Assembly (NCBI RefSeq): GCF_001634365.1
Contig: NZ_CP014578.1
Location: 2,790,001 to 2,854,000 of the forward strand
DNA from: Paraburkholderia phytofirmans OLGA172
GTDB taxonomy: Bacteria > Pseudomonadota > Gammaproteobacteria > Burkholderiales > Burkholderiaceae
Direction: 5' to 3'
DNA: 64,000 bases
Part shown: positions 28,067 through 36,611 of the stretch, one piece after another
How positions within the stretch are numbered: the first letter of the stretch is position 1
How the letters are laid out: every line of letters starts with the position of its first letter
Translations under genes and position numbers: made by a program
The notes under the pieces: generated by a model
What the model saw: the letters and a program-made list of their open reading frames with translations, nothing else
What the model was told of the DNA's origin: nothing
Databases searched by the model: none

Positions 28067-28310
28067 GAAACGCCCTCCGCAAGCTTGAGTGGCAATTCCG
28101 GGGTGAACGTCGCGCCTTGGCCGACGCCCTCGCTGTGCGCTCGCAACGATCCGCCTATTTGCCTGGAGGTCAGCGCGGCGCCATGCAGGCCAAAGCCGTG
28201 GCCCTCCTTCCGGGTCGTAAAGCCATGGCTAAAGATCTTTGTCAGACTTTCCGCCTGAATCCCGACGCCGTCGTCGATCACCGCAAAGCCTGCGAGCAGT
28301 GAACCGCCAT
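28063..28310 (-). pseudogene. Histidine kinase C-terminal remnant (HATPase end)
   Basis: The frame encodes [39 protein letters not shown] and [19 protein letters not shown], which is the G1/G2 part of a HATPase_c domain like that of the kinase at 20403-22412. The N-box, H-box and sensor are missing: the sequence becomes unrelated beyond about 28310. An internal ATG at 28281 could still allow translation of a roughly 72-residue piece. Its stop overlaps the ATG of the REC-PAS-GGDEF-EAL gene by 4 bp, so the original operon was kinase followed by two regulators. Confidence 0.75.
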
Positions 28311-28552
28311 TCTAGGTATTCGTCATTTCATACGCATTATAGGTATACCCGGTTTGAAAATGGTGAACACCCTGTCGGGCCGACGACAACTGATCCACCT
28401 CTGGTTGCACCAGGATCGGGCTTGCGTCGCATGTCAGCATGCGGATCACAGCGGTGACGGGATGGCACGTTTTGAATGGACGTTTTTCATGGGCACCACC
28501 CTGGCGCAGCCGTTCGCTACGAACGTCCACCCCAGCAGCGGTGCCAATTCTG
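28311..28552. other. Breakpoint region between truncated kinase and flavin reductase gene
   Basis: About 240 bp without a supported gene. It contains the junction where kinase homology ends. The promoter now driving the two REC/GGDEF/EAL genes, if any, must lie here or further upstream. Confidence 0.35.
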
Positions 28553-29272
28553 CTATTTGCTAATCGTAGGGTTCCCTGCGGCAGACCAACTGCGCTCATC
28601 GAGCGGCGACCAATTTGTATCCTTCCCGTCGATTCGCCTCATGCGTTGCTGCGCGTTTCCGGAGAGAACGGTCTCGGGTAGCGGACAAGCGAAAACTGTA
28701 TCCGCGAGCGTGTATTCCGACGCAAGCCTACCCACTGGCTGCAAAGCAGCAGTGTCAATGCGTCCGCGATCGAGCCAAAGCTCGTCGCGAATATGGAACC
28801 GAGTGACACGACCGATTACGACATGGTCGTCCACCTCGCCAAACGACAATATTGTCTCCACCTTGCATTCCATCGCGACCGGCACACCTTCAACGCGCGG
28901 CGGACGCACCGTCACAGAAGGCGCCTTGGTCAGCCCGCAAAGTTCGAACTCGTCCGCCTCAGGCGGATGCTCGACGGACGTCAGGTGCATCTGATTTGCA
29001 AAGGGCAGCGACACGACGTTGAGCACAAACTCGCCTGTCTCGCGCGCATTGGTCAGCGTATCTTTCAGTTGTGTGCGGCTCGAGCGAGGTTGTATCGTAA
29101 GGCTGATCATCGGCGGTTTTCGCGCCACTACGGTGAAAAACGAAAATGGTGCGATATTGGCGACGCCGTCCACCGACAGCGTGGAGGCCCAACCGATCGG
29201 ACGCGGAACCACACTGCCAATCAGAATCTTGTACAACGCACTGCTATCGAGAGCATCCGGATCAATTTCCAC
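28553..29272 (-). CDS. Flavin reductase-like (DIM6/NTAB) FMN-binding protein
   Basis: The 239-residue product has the split-barrel flavin reductase fold: LYKILIGSVVPRPIGWASTL, then GVANIAPFSFFTVVARKPPM, the FMN-phosphate loop SSRTQLKDTLTN and GEFVLNVVSLPFANQMHLTS. Members reduce free FMN or act as short-chain oxidoreductases on flavin-bound substrates; the substrate here is unknown. The start is GTG with GGGAA a few bases upstream. It follows the SnoaL-like gene by 66 bp on the same strand and is probably co-transcribed with it under the palindromic operator at 29804. Confidence 0.88.
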   Translation of the reverse strand: MEIDPDALDSSALYKILIGSVVPRPIGWASTLSVDGVANIAPFSFFTVVARKPPMISLTIQPRSSRTQLKDTLTNARETGEFVLNVVSLPFANQMHLTSVEHPPEADEFELCGLTKAPSVTVRPPRVEGVPVAMECKVETILSFGEVDDHVVIGRVTRFHIRDELWLDRGRIDTAALQPVGRLASEYTLADTVFACPLPETVLSGNAQQRMRRIDGKDTNWSPLDERSWSAAGNPTISK

Positions 29273-29338
29273 GGGAATTCCCTGTCAGACTGCAGATTTT
29301 CAAAAACGGCCATGGCCGATCACGCAACGACGAAACTT

Positions 29339-29767
29339 TCAACCGAGGATGACTTTCGGATAGCGACGCGGCTCCCGCCCTTCAAGAACGTCGCGGCCAC
29401 GCGCCGTATCCGCATAGAGCCGTCCGTGAACGATCCGGCCATCGCGGACCTGGAACAGGAAGAGATGCTCGTTCCGCATCGAGTACCCATTGGTCGCTTT
29501 TGCTTGCGCAATCACGGGCACGATCACAAAGTCTTCCGCCTCGAGAATCGCCCGCGCGTCGTAATTGAAATATTCCCACTCGTGGTACACGTGCTTCCAG
29601 AACGCAAGGAATTCTTCCTTGCCATGATAGGTGCCACCATACGGGAGCGAGTCCGAAAACTCAAACGTGATGTCGTCTGCCAACAGCGCGACAAGGTCGG
29701 ATTTGTCGTTGCGATCAAAACCCGTAAAGGCTTTCCGGCATGCTTCAACAATTGCTGAATGCTTCAT
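29339..29767 (-). CDS. SnoaL-like (NTF2-fold) protein
   Basis: The 142-residue protein has the NTF2/SnoaL cone fold: VEACRKAFTGFDRNDKSDLV, ALLADDITFEFSDSLPYGG, then YHGKEEFLAFWKHVYHEWEY and VRDGRIVHGRLYADTARGRD. Such proteins are cyclases, isomerases, hydratases or ligand-binding accessory proteins; no catalytic residues can be named. AAGGAG lies 8 nt before the ATG. A 16-bp perfect palindrome is centred about 47 bp upstream of the start. Confidence 0.88.
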   Translation of the reverse strand: MKHSAIVEACRKAFTGFDRNDKSDLVALLADDITFEFSDSLPYGGTYHGKEEFLAFWKHVYHEWEYFNYDARAILEAEDFVIVPVIAQAKATNGYSMRNEHLFLFQVRDGRIVHGRLYADTARGRDVLEGREPRRYPKVILG

Positions 29768-29803
29768 GTCTCATCTCCTTTGATTGGAACATCACCATCA
29801 CAC

Positions 29804-29825
29804 AATATGAGCATATGCTCATTTT
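29804..29825. promoter_or_regulatory. Palindromic operator 1 (AATATGAGCATAT type)
   Basis: The sequence AATATGAGCATATGCTCATT contains a perfect 16-bp palindrome (29807-29822). It sits just upstream of the SnoaL-like gene. The same left 13 bases occur at 30406. The size and AT-rich symmetric form suit a TetR- or MarR-type repressor; no such gene is in the vicinity. Confidence 0.6.
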
Positions 29826-29979
29826 TTCGGACGAAAATGGCCGCAAAAACGTAGCAGCCATGTTCGCATAACGTTCCGTTTGCAGTGGGTTCTTCGATTG
29901 ATCCGCCTACTGCGCTGCCAAACTCCCCTCGCCTTCTACCCACGGATCGAATCCGCTGCCAAGCACGTCACGCAGCGAC

Positions 29980-30352
29980 TTACGTAAGCCCCCCAAGCAC
30001 GAGAGAAGCAACTTGTTCGGGGCGTTCAGCCGCGACAAGCTCAGCGATTTGTGCCCCCATGCTATGCCCGACGAGCGCCACTCGGGAAAGGCTCGATTCG
30101 TCGAATAGCTTCTCGATGTCGGACACGGCTTGCGCCCGCGTGCACTTATCGTCCTCGACACGTCGCTCGCACGCCCTCCCGCGGATCTACAGCAACTGCC
30201 GGAATCCCGGTGTAATAAAGTGCTTTGATCAGTGGATTCCAGACTTCATGGCTATCGAGGAAGCCATGAACGATGACTAGTGCGTCAAAGTCAAGGGTAC
30301 CCGGTCGCATCCCCCGATTCGAGGTTTGGCTAGCATCAAGGGCGGCCTTCAT
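29980..30352 (-). pseudogene. Alpha/beta hydrolase, frameshifted and truncated
   Basis: A good ribosome binding site (GGAGGAG) precedes ATG 30352. The first frame gives FDALVIVHGFLDSHEVWNPL and AVAVDPREGV, including the oxyanion-hole H-G-F. After a one-base shift near 30160 the reading continues AVSDIEKLFDE, SRVALVGHSMGAQIAELVAA and SLVLGGLT, with the nucleophile elbow G-H-S-M-G, then stops at 29980. The lid and the catalytic acid/histidine half (over 100 residues) are missing. The gene is dead. Confidence 0.75.
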
Positions 30353-30405
30353 AGTCGGTCTCCTCCATCTCCACAGAGTACTTGTCGAACGTCAACGCGA
30401 ATCAT

Positions 30406-30427
30406 AATATGAGCATATACGCATATT
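30406..30427. promoter_or_regulatory. Palindromic operator 2 (AATATGAGCATAT type)
   Basis: The sequence AATATGAGCATATACGCATA (continuing TT) shares its first 13 bases with operator 1 and has dyad arms AATATG/CATATT. It lies between the divergent hydrolase pseudogene (start 30352) and the tautomerase gene (start 30528), placed to control both. Confidence 0.6.
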
Positions 30428-30527
30428 GTAAAGACAGATATCAATCATGATCTTGTGCTCAGCACGGCGTCGTTCTGAACGAGTCTGTCGAGTGCCACTG
30501 CAATTCACCTGAAAACTGGAGAGAAAT

Positions 30528-30830
30528 ATGCCTGTATTCCATGCCCACATTCCTAAGGGTCGTTTTTCCAAAGAGCAGAAGATAGCGATGGGAAACGCGC
30601 TGAATCTTTCGCTCGTCGAAGCACTCAACCTTCCCAAGGGAGACCGCTTCATTGTTCTGAGTGAGCACGCCGAAGACGAGCTCTTCATTGATCCGACGTT
30701 CATGGGAATGAACCGCACGCCGAACGCGATGATTATCACGGTCCTGGTCGGCGCACACAGGCCGGCGTCGGACAAGAGCGCGCTGCTCGCAGCCATCATG
30801 TCGTCGAGGTGCCGCAGGCTTGGCGGATAG
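30528..30830 (+). CDS. Tautomerase family protein, C-terminus altered
   Basis: The frame begins MPVFHAHIPKGRFSKEQKIA, with the N-terminal proline that is the catalytic base of 4-oxalocrotonate tautomerase-like enzymes. It continues ALNLPKGDRFIVLSEHAEDE and MNRTPNAMIITVLVGAHRP, typical of the larger tautomerase_2 group of about 125-130 residues. After residue 93 the sequence departs from the family (SSRCRRLGG) and stops at 100, so the last strand is lost, probably by an indel. GGAGAG lies before the ATG. It may be partly functional. Confidence 0.7.
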   Translation: MPVFHAHIPKGRFSKEQKIAMGNALNLSLVEALNLPKGDRFIVLSEHAEDELFIDPTFMGMNRTPNAMIITVLVGAHRPASDKSALLAAIMSSRCRRLGG

Positions 30831-31841
30831 GCCACGTACCAGCGCACGCAAGTCAGGATCACGTCGAGCGGATAATGCAGGCGTTGAGCACTCGGCCCAC
30901 CGCCGGATTTAACGTCTTCTTCGAGCTTTCAGTCGTTCATGTCATTCCGCGCATCATAGCGGTTCGCTTTATCGCAACAGAACCCAAATATGTTCCATCG
31001 ACGTTGCGCGCCCTCATTGGCTTTCTCGTCGCGCATTTTGACGGCACGGACTGCGAGCGCCGCTGGACGCAGCGATGGCGATCAGCCTCGCGGTGCACTT
31101 CGCCTTCCCGGAAGGTCCTCTCTTATTCGAAACGAAGTCGCGCCACGAGCATCCAAATTTGGGGGTTCGGCCCGTCACTCCTGGCTATCACGCGTGGGAT
31201 AGCGAGACGTGTCTTTATCGGCATAGTCAGGGTGAAGGGTTCTCCCGCCATGTGACGACGCGAAAGTGAGCGACGCGGATCGGGTTCCTATGCGCCTGCT
31301 CAATGAACTGTACATGGAGCCTTCGATTGCATGAGAAGGAATGCAGGCATCTCGGCTATGTCGGCGAGAACATTAGATAGGCGGCTGGCGCAAGGTGCAG
31401 CACTAGCTCGGGTCGTACCTGCTAACGAATACTTGGCCGCGCGCCCGGCGATCAAATCGGCAGACTGATGAAGTCCAAAATGTTCCGCGCAAAAGTCCCC
31501 AAATTCCGTACGGATGACCGAGGCCACCTCAATGTTGCATTTTGGTATGCATGAACAGCAGGAAAATCTGGACTAGTTGATAAAATGCGCGACGATTCGG
31601 TTACCAGATTTCATTTGGTATCGCCTAAATTGGGCTCCAAGAAATGGGCCAAATCACACGCAAGGGTTCCGGATTGAACGCGCGCTTATAATTTAATATC
31701 TTTCAATAAGATGCCACGGCACTACAAAACTCTTCGTTAATGTTGCAGTCGCAGGCGCGTTTTATTCCACGTTTCGCAATCAGTGCATAGTGAAAACAGT
31801 CCTTAAGCGCCCCATTCTGATCCGCGCAACCGAAGATTGGA
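30831..31841. other. Decayed region with a LysR remnant
   Basis: About 1 kb without an intact gene. A LysR C-terminal fragment is recognisable at 30908-31052 (listed separately). The rest holds short frames without ribosome binding sites, and the last 200 bp are AT-rich. Confidence 0.45.
30908..31052 (+). pseudogene. LysR-type regulator C-terminal remnant
   Basis: The frame carries VVHVIPRIIAVRF, EPKYVPSTLRALIGFLVAHF and DG. This resembles the last 45 residues of the LysR effector domain, in which a V-R-x-F-I-D-F-L-V-x-x-F helix ends the protein. No DNA-binding domain is present. It may be what is left of the local regulator. Confidence 0.4.
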
Positions 31842-31964
31842 ATGGTGCGGGATTGTTTAAATGTCGGCGCGAAAGCGGTCGACGCGCAAGTAGACTCGCC
31901 TGCATATAAAAATTCATTTGCGGAAACGCATGACGACATCGCCACCAGTGACGGAGATAACATT

Positions 31965-33101
31965 TTGCGTAAACTTGTCTTTACGATCAGACTAAGATTA
32001 ATGTTGGCGTTTGGTGCGTGTACGACATTCATGTTCTCCGTCGGCCTGCTGGGAATACTCGCGCTGCGACACGTCGAAACGAGCGCTGATTCGCCCTACC
32101 GCTGGTTTCTAGCAAGTCTGATCGCGCTTTCCTGGATGGGATGTGGTGTCGCGATCTGCAGCGGTCTTCATATCCAACGGCTTGTTTGCGGCAAGCTGAA
32201 CCGAATGGGCAGAAAATTTGAGGAGATTTCGAAGACGCTCGATTTATCGAAGCGGTCGTCGAGTCCGAGCATGGACGAGTTCGGCCGCTCTGCTGTTGCA
32301 TTCGACAAACTGATGCGTCGTATAGAAGAGACCGTGTCCACTGTGCGCTCATCCAGCGATTCGGTCGCCACGGCTACACGTGAAATCGCTGCCGGAAACT
32401 TTGACTTGTCTGCTCGGACCGAAAAACAGGCTTCGTCGCTAGAGAAGACGGCATCAGGCGTGACGCAACTGACCGAGTCAGTCAAGCAGAGCGCTGACAA
32501 CGCGAGCCACGCCAAGGCGCTGGCCATGGAGGCCGCCGTCGTCGCAACCACAGGCAACGATCTGGTTCAAGCCATGGTTGCGACCATCGAAAGAATTGGT
32601 GGTAGTTCGAATAAGATATCCGAAATCACGGGAGTCATTGAAGGAATAGCATTCCAGACAAATATTCTTGCGCTCAACGCCGCCGTAGAGGCTGCCCGTG
32701 CTGGAGAACAAGGAAGAGGTTTTGCAGTTGTGGCAAGTGAGGTCCGTAGTTTAGCTCAGCGTTCTGCTTCTGCAGCGAAAGAAATCAAGGAACTGATTGC
32801 CTCATCTGTAGCGACGATTCAAGATGGCTCACAACAGGCGACTGAAGTCAGCACTGCCATGAGGGAGATTGAAAGTGCTATCAAACGTGTTTCCGATTTC
32901 ATCAGTGAAATCGCGGGCTCATCGGAAGAGCAGAGTCGTGGCATTGAACAAATAAATCAGGCCATCATTCAAATTGACCACGCGACGCAGCAAAACGCAG
33001 CGCTTGTGGAACAGGCTGCGGCGGCCGCGCAGTCGCTTGAGGAACAAGCGACCAACCTGAACATTGCGGTTTGTTCATTCAAGCTCGCGGATAAACTGTA
33101 A
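31965..33101 (+). CDS. Short methyl-accepting chemotaxis protein
   Basis: The product (378 residues from TTG 31965, which has GGAG 8 nt upstream; 419 from an ATG at 31842) has two transmembrane helices ([20 protein letters not shown] and [20 protein letters not shown]) separated by only about 18 residues, a HAMP-like segment and a full signalling domain with the tip [20 protein letters not shown]. There is no periplasmic ligand-binding domain, so the receptor may sense membrane or cytoplasmic state. The codon pattern is less GC-rich than in the chemoreceptor at 18557, consistent with separate acquisition. The C-terminal end lacks a CheR-binding pentapeptide. Confidence 0.85.
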   Translation: MRKLVFTIRLRLMLAFGACTTFMFSVGLLGILALRHVETSADSPYRWFLASLIALSWMGCGVAICSGLHIQRLVCGKLNRMGRKFEEISKTLDLSKRSSSPSMDEFGRSAVAFDKLMRRIEETVSTVRSSSDSVATATREIAAGNFDLSARTEKQASSLEKTASGVTQLTESVKQSADNASHAKALAMEAAVVATTGNDLVQAMVATIERIGGSSNKISEITGVIEGIAFQTNILALNAAVEAARAGEQGRGFAVVASEVRSLAQRSASAAKEIKELIASSVATIQDGSQQATEVSTAMREIESAIKRVSDFISEIAGSSEEQSRGIEQINQAIIQIDHATQQNAALVEQAAAAAQSLEEQATNLNIAVCSFKLADKL

Positions 33102-33177
33102 TTTCCCTCTCGCCTTACCGCGACAGAACCGTCATGTCGAACATCGCGATGGTCCCTGGCAGGCCGGCGCACCTCAC

Positions 33178-33309
33178 TCGGCGGCCGGCCACTCGTGCGA
33201 TGTATTTGAAATCCGCGACTGGAAAATCCAGCGCGTATTCATCTACCTCGATCCTGATTACGCGGGCAAGGACACAACGCACTATCCGTGGTTCGACAAC
33301 CAAGGTTGA
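33178..33309 (+). pseudogene. SnoaL-like protein C-terminal remnant
   Basis: The frame ends AAGHSCDVFEIRDWKIQRVF, IYLDPDYAGKDTTHYPWF. The pattern D-V-F-E-I-R-D-x-K-I-x-R-V-x-x-Y-x-D is the final sheet of SnoaL/NTF2-like proteins. The N-terminal two thirds are absent. Confidence 0.5.
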
Positions 33310-33426
33310 CTGGCCGTCCGCCGTTTTTTTCAGTTCTGATGTTGCGGGGGCGGTCGTGCGCTGTCTTGCATCAGGTCGGTCCGGACGGCATAGCCGCCGG
33401 TGTTTTCTGTTCACTTAGGAACCCAA

Positions 33427-33708
33427 ATGCATATCATCGTTTATTGCCTCGATCATCCCGAGACGGCAGAGCGTCGTCGGACCCACTTTGCGGCACACAA
33501 GGCACGGTTGCAGGCTTCGCCGCTGCGTGCCCTGATTGCTGGGCCGCTGACCGAGCCGGACGGGACGACGAGCGGGAGCTTCTTTCTCTATGAGTCGGAA
33601 GATATTGAAACGGTCCGGCACTTCGTCCTCGATGATCCGTTTAACACGGCGGGCATCTGGAAGACAGTCGACATCCGGCATTTCGAGAACCGCGTCAATA
33701 GCCATTGA
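33427..33708 (+). CDS. YciI-like (YCII domain) protein
   Basis: The 93-residue protein has the YCII fold: MHIIVYCLDHPETAERRRTH, the conserved His/Asp region RALIAGPLTEPDGTTSGSFF and DIETVRHFVLDDPFNTAGIW. Family members are small dimeric proteins with a possible His-Asp catalytic pair; physiological roles are mostly unknown. AGGA lies 7 nt before the ATG. A strong hairpin terminator lies 37 bp after the stop. Confidence 0.88.
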   Translation: MHIIVYCLDHPETAERRRTHFAAHKARLQASPLRALIAGPLTEPDGTTSGSFFLYESEDIETVRHFVLDDPFNTAGIWKTVDIRHFENRVNSH

Positions 33709-33744
33709 CGGTGTGAAGAGGCGTCGCTTTCTACCCACAGCGTA

Positions 33745-33778
33745 GAAAGAAGACCGGCGCGCGAGCCGGTCTTCTTTC
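33745..33778 (+). terminator. Rho-independent terminator after the YciI-like gene
   Basis: Perfect 14-bp stem (GAAAGAAGACCGGC with its complement), 6-nt loop GCGCGA. The right arm ends in CTTCTTT, a partial U-tract. The left arm also overlaps a second possible hairpin (33727-33734 with 33742-33749, CTTTCTAC/GTAGAAAG), so the two are mutually exclusive. Confidence 0.75.
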
Positions 33779-34101
33779 AGGCGTGAAGTGAGACTTACTG
33801 ACTGACGCCGCCTGCAGCATTCGCTTTCTTCGCCTTGACGCGATACCTCCCCGACTCGTCACCAAAAATCTCCGTGCGTCGCCACGATCGAAATGGCTGG
33901 GGATCCGTGCGCTGCATGCTCGCGGGGATTCATCTGTCTCGGCGTTAGAAAGCCAGCCGGGACTAGACGCATCGAGCTCCGGTCCGATCTTAAAGATCCC
34001 TTACGCATCCCTCCGAGGGAGTACCTCTTCGCGCCCCTTGCTCCGCCGATATTGGCCGGTGAATGTCGCCTGAGTGACGACACATCCTTGGGGAGACGAA
34101 C
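33779..34101. other. Leader region upstream of the APC permease
   Basis: About 320 bp. A minus-strand tail ending KKANAAGGVSQ (33795-33866) may be the last codons of a lost gene. A 13-bp dyad, TCCCTCCGAGGGA (34008-34020), lies about 80 bp before the permease start, a plausible site for the NarL-type regulator encoded nearby. Confidence 0.4.
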
Positions 34102-35790
34102 ATGAGTTCGGTAAACGATGCAGGTCAGGAACTTCATCTTGCCGCACCAGTAGATGCGACAGGACTGCATAGAAAGATAGGCTGGGCAGGCGCATTCTGG
34201 GTAGCCAGCGGCGTACCGGCGCTGGTGCTGTTCTCGGTCGGCTCGATTGCGGCGACCGTCGGCAAGCCGTCGTGGATCATCTGGGCGATTTCGATCTGTT
34301 TCGGCTTCATCCAGTCCTTTTCTTACGCCGAGATCGCCGGGCTGTTTCCGCACAAGTCCGGCGGCGCATCGGTGTATGGCGCGGTCGCCTGGGTGCGCTA
34401 CAGCAAGCTGCTCGCGCCGCTCTCCGTGTGGTGCAACTGGTTCGCGTGGTCGCCGGTGCTGGCAATCGGTTCGGGCCTCGGTGCCGGCTACGTGCTGAAC
34501 ATGCTGTTCCCCGCAACCTCCGCGATCAACACATGGCAAATCACGCTGGTCGATCTGGGCTGGCTGTCGAGCGGGCTGAGTCTGCGGGTCAATGCCACCT
34601 TCGTGATCGGCGCCGCGATTCTGCTGACGACCTTCGCAATCCAGCACCGCGGCATTCTGCAAGCCGCGCGGCTCCAGATGATTCTCGGGATCTCCGCGCT
34701 GCTGCCGCTCCTGCTGGTCGGCGTCTATCCGCTGCTAACTGGCGATCTGCCGATGCACAATCTGTTTCCGCTCTACCCGCTGGCAAAAGACGCCGGCGGC
34801 CGCGTGATCGACGGCACGTGGAATCTGAGCAGCATCGAACTGATGGCCGGTGGACTTTTTATCGCCGCCTGGTCCACCTACGGATTCGAAACGGCGGTCT
34901 GCTACACGCGCGAATTCAAGGATCCGCGCCGCGACACGGTCAAGGCGATCGTCTATTCCGGACTCCTGTGCCTCGTGTTCTTTACGCTCGTCCCGCTCGC
35001 GTTCCAGGGCGCCCTCGGTCTCGGCCAACTCGTCTCGCCCGAGATCAAGGACGCCGCCGGCAACGTCACGCAGCCCGCTATCTACGATGGCATTCTGTCG
35101 CCGGGCATCTACAGCGGCATGGGCGTTTCCGAAGCGATGGCACAAATCGTGCACGCCGGCAACCTGGGCGCATTCATTCTGAAACCGATGCTGGTGTTCG
35201 CGCTCGTGCTCGCCATCATGACGTCGATGGCGGGCTCGTCGCGCACGCTCTATCAGGCTTCCGTCGACGGCTGGCTGCCTAAATATCTGTCGCACGTCAA
35301 CCACAACGGCGCACCGACCCGCGCGATGTGGACCGACCTCGCATTCAATCTCGTGCTGCTGCTGATGTCCGACTATGTCGTCGTCCTTGCGATGTCCAAT
35401 GTCGGCTACATCATTTTCAACTTTCTGAATCTCAACGCCGCCTGGATTCATCGGCTCGACCGGTCGAGCTGGGAGCGTCCTTTCAAGGCGCCGAAATGGG
35501 TGCTCGGCGCCGGCACCGTGCTGTCGTTCGCCAATCTCGCACTGATGGGACTGGGCGCGGATGTATGGGGCAAAGGCACCCTGATTTCGGGCATCGTCTT
35601 CTCGGCGCTGATCGTGCCGGTGTTCATCTGGCGTCACTACGTGACGGACAAAGGCCGTTTCCCTGACGCGATGCTGGACGACATGGACCTGTCGAACTCC
35701 AGCAGCGAGCGGCGCGCGGGTTTTCTGCCGTATGCGGCGTTAGTGCTCGGCGTGGTGGTCGTCTTCGTGAGCCACTGGATCACGACCTGA
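34102..35790 (+). CDS. APC-superfamily amino acid/amine permease
   Basis: The 562-residue inner-membrane protein has about 12-13 predicted helices and APC signatures: FWVASGVPALVLFSVGSIAA near the start, SFSYAEIAGLFPHKSGGASV in helix 3 and AAWSTYGFETAVCYTREFKD in the substrate region. It is longer than a typical APC permease by virtue of a C-terminal extension with an extra helix. Its place at the head of the methylated-amine island suggests uptake of an amine or amino acid used there, but the substrate is not evident. GGGGAG lies 7 nt before the ATG and a perfect hairpin terminator follows the stop. Confidence 0.88.
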   Translation: MSSVNDAGQELHLAAPVDATGLHRKIGWAGAFWVASGVPALVLFSVGSIAATVGKPSWIIWAISICFGFIQSFSYAEIAGLFPHKSGGASVYGAVAWVRYSKLLAPLSVWCNWFAWSPVLAIGSGLGAGYVLNMLFPATSAINTWQITLVDLGWLSSGLSLRVNATFVIGAAILLTTFAIQHRGILQAARLQMILGISALLPLLLVGVYPLLTGDLPMHNLFPLYPLAKDAGGRVIDGTWNLSSIELMAGGLFIAAWSTYGFETAVCYTREFKDPRRDTVKAIVYSGLLCLVFFTLVPLAFQGALGLGQLVSPEIKDAAGNVTQPAIYDGILSPGIYSGMGVSEAMAQIVHAGNLGAFILKPMLVFALVLAIMTSMAGSSRTLYQASVDGWLPKYLSHVNHNGAPTRAMWTDLAFNLVLLLMSDYVVVLAMSNVGYIIFNFLNLNAAWIHRLDRSSWERPFKAPKWVLGAGTVLSFANLALMGLGADVWGKGTLISGIVFSALIVPVFIWRHYVTDKGRFPDAMLDDMDLSNSSSERRAGFLPYAALVLGVVVVFVSHWITT

Positions 35791-35815
35791 CTACGCACGC
35801 TTGCTGGAAACCGCG

Positions 35816-35851
35816 CGCCCGTGTTGCGCGACCCTTTGCGCAACACGGGCG
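35816..35851. terminator. Terminator hairpin between convergent permease and PAS genes
   Basis: A 14-bp perfect stem (CGCCCGTGTTGCGC with its complement) and 8-nt loop, followed by TTGTTC on the plus strand. It lies 26 bp after the permease stop and 5 bp before the PAS-gene stop, so it can serve both. Confidence 0.7.
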
Positions 35852-35855
35852 TTGT

Positions 35856-36596
35856 TCATCGCACGGCGAAGATCGCGCCTTCGATACCCAACACCTCGCT
35901 GCTGGCCGAATAGATACCGATGCCGCGTTCCCAGACGTTTCTTGGCACGCCATTCGCCCCGCGAATGCGATAGCGCAGTTCGAACGGTCTGCGATCCGCC
36001 AGTGATTCCTGCACGCCGCGCCAGACGTAATCAACGTCTTCCGGCACGATCAACTGGCTGTAGCTATGTTCGTGACTATCGACAAACCAAGTGGCCGGAT
36101 AGCCGGTCAACTCTTCGCAGCCGTCGCTGACGAATTCCATCGACCACGATGGATTGTTGCGGCCGCGATAGATCAGTCCCGGCACGCCGTTCAGGAGACC
36201 CATTGCGCTGCGCAGCCTGGCTTCGATTGACGTCTCCTGACGTTTTTGCGCCGTGGCGTCGAATGCGGAGATAAAGAACGCGTCTTCGTGCCGACGGCAT
36301 GCCACCTCCAGCCAGCGAAGCTGTCCGTGCGGATGAACGAAGCGGATTCGCTCGCGCATGCAGACTCCGCTTTCGTTGCGCAGCCGCTCCAGCATCGCTC
36401 GCCAGATCAGCCGATCTTCAGGATGCACGTACGCGGCTATCTCGACGCCCGCCGCACTCGTTTCCATCAGTTCGCTCCATGCAGCGTTTGCGTGGCGAAT
36501 GCTGCCTTCAGTATCCACTTGCAGCAGCGCGACTGGATAGGCATCGAGGCCTAACGTGCCGGCGGCCAATTCGCTTACAACAGCATTGTCTCGCAT
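35856..36596 (-). CDS. Tandem PAS-domain protein without output domain
   Basis: The 246-residue soluble protein has two PAS domains (about 10-115, LLQVDTEGSIRHANAAWSEL, HPHGQLRWLEV; and about 130-245, GLLNGVPGLIYRGRN, MEFVSDGCEELTGYPATWFV). There is no kinase, GGDEF, EAL or DNA-binding domain and no transmembrane helix. It starts 15 bp after the stop of the response regulator on the same strand, with AAGGGA upstream, so it belongs to the kinase-regulator operon. It may be a ligand- or redox-sensing partner that modulates the adjacent soluble kinase (inference). Confidence 0.85.
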   Translation of the reverse strand: MRDNAVVSELAAGTLGLDAYPVALLQVDTEGSIRHANAAWSELMETSAAGVEIAAYVHPEDRLIWRAMLERLRNESGVCMRERIRFVHPHGQLRWLEVACRRHEDAFFISAFDATAQKRQETSIEARLRSAMGLLNGVPGLIYRGRNNPSWSMEFVSDGCEELTGYPATWFVDSHEHSYSQLIVPEDVDYVWRGVQESLADRRPFELRYRIRGANGVPRNVWERGIGIYSASSEVLGIEGAIFAVR

Positions 36597-36611
36597 TCGT
36601 TTATCCCTTCG

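Noticed and set aside
31300..31527. 75-codon minus-strand frame
   Set aside because: No ribosome binding site, no homology that I recognise, and situated in decayed DNA.
31842..31964. Longer N-terminus of the second chemoreceptor (from ATG 31842)
   Set aside because: The extra 41 residues are polar and unlike receptor N-termini, and the ATG has no ribosome binding site, whereas TTG 31965 does.
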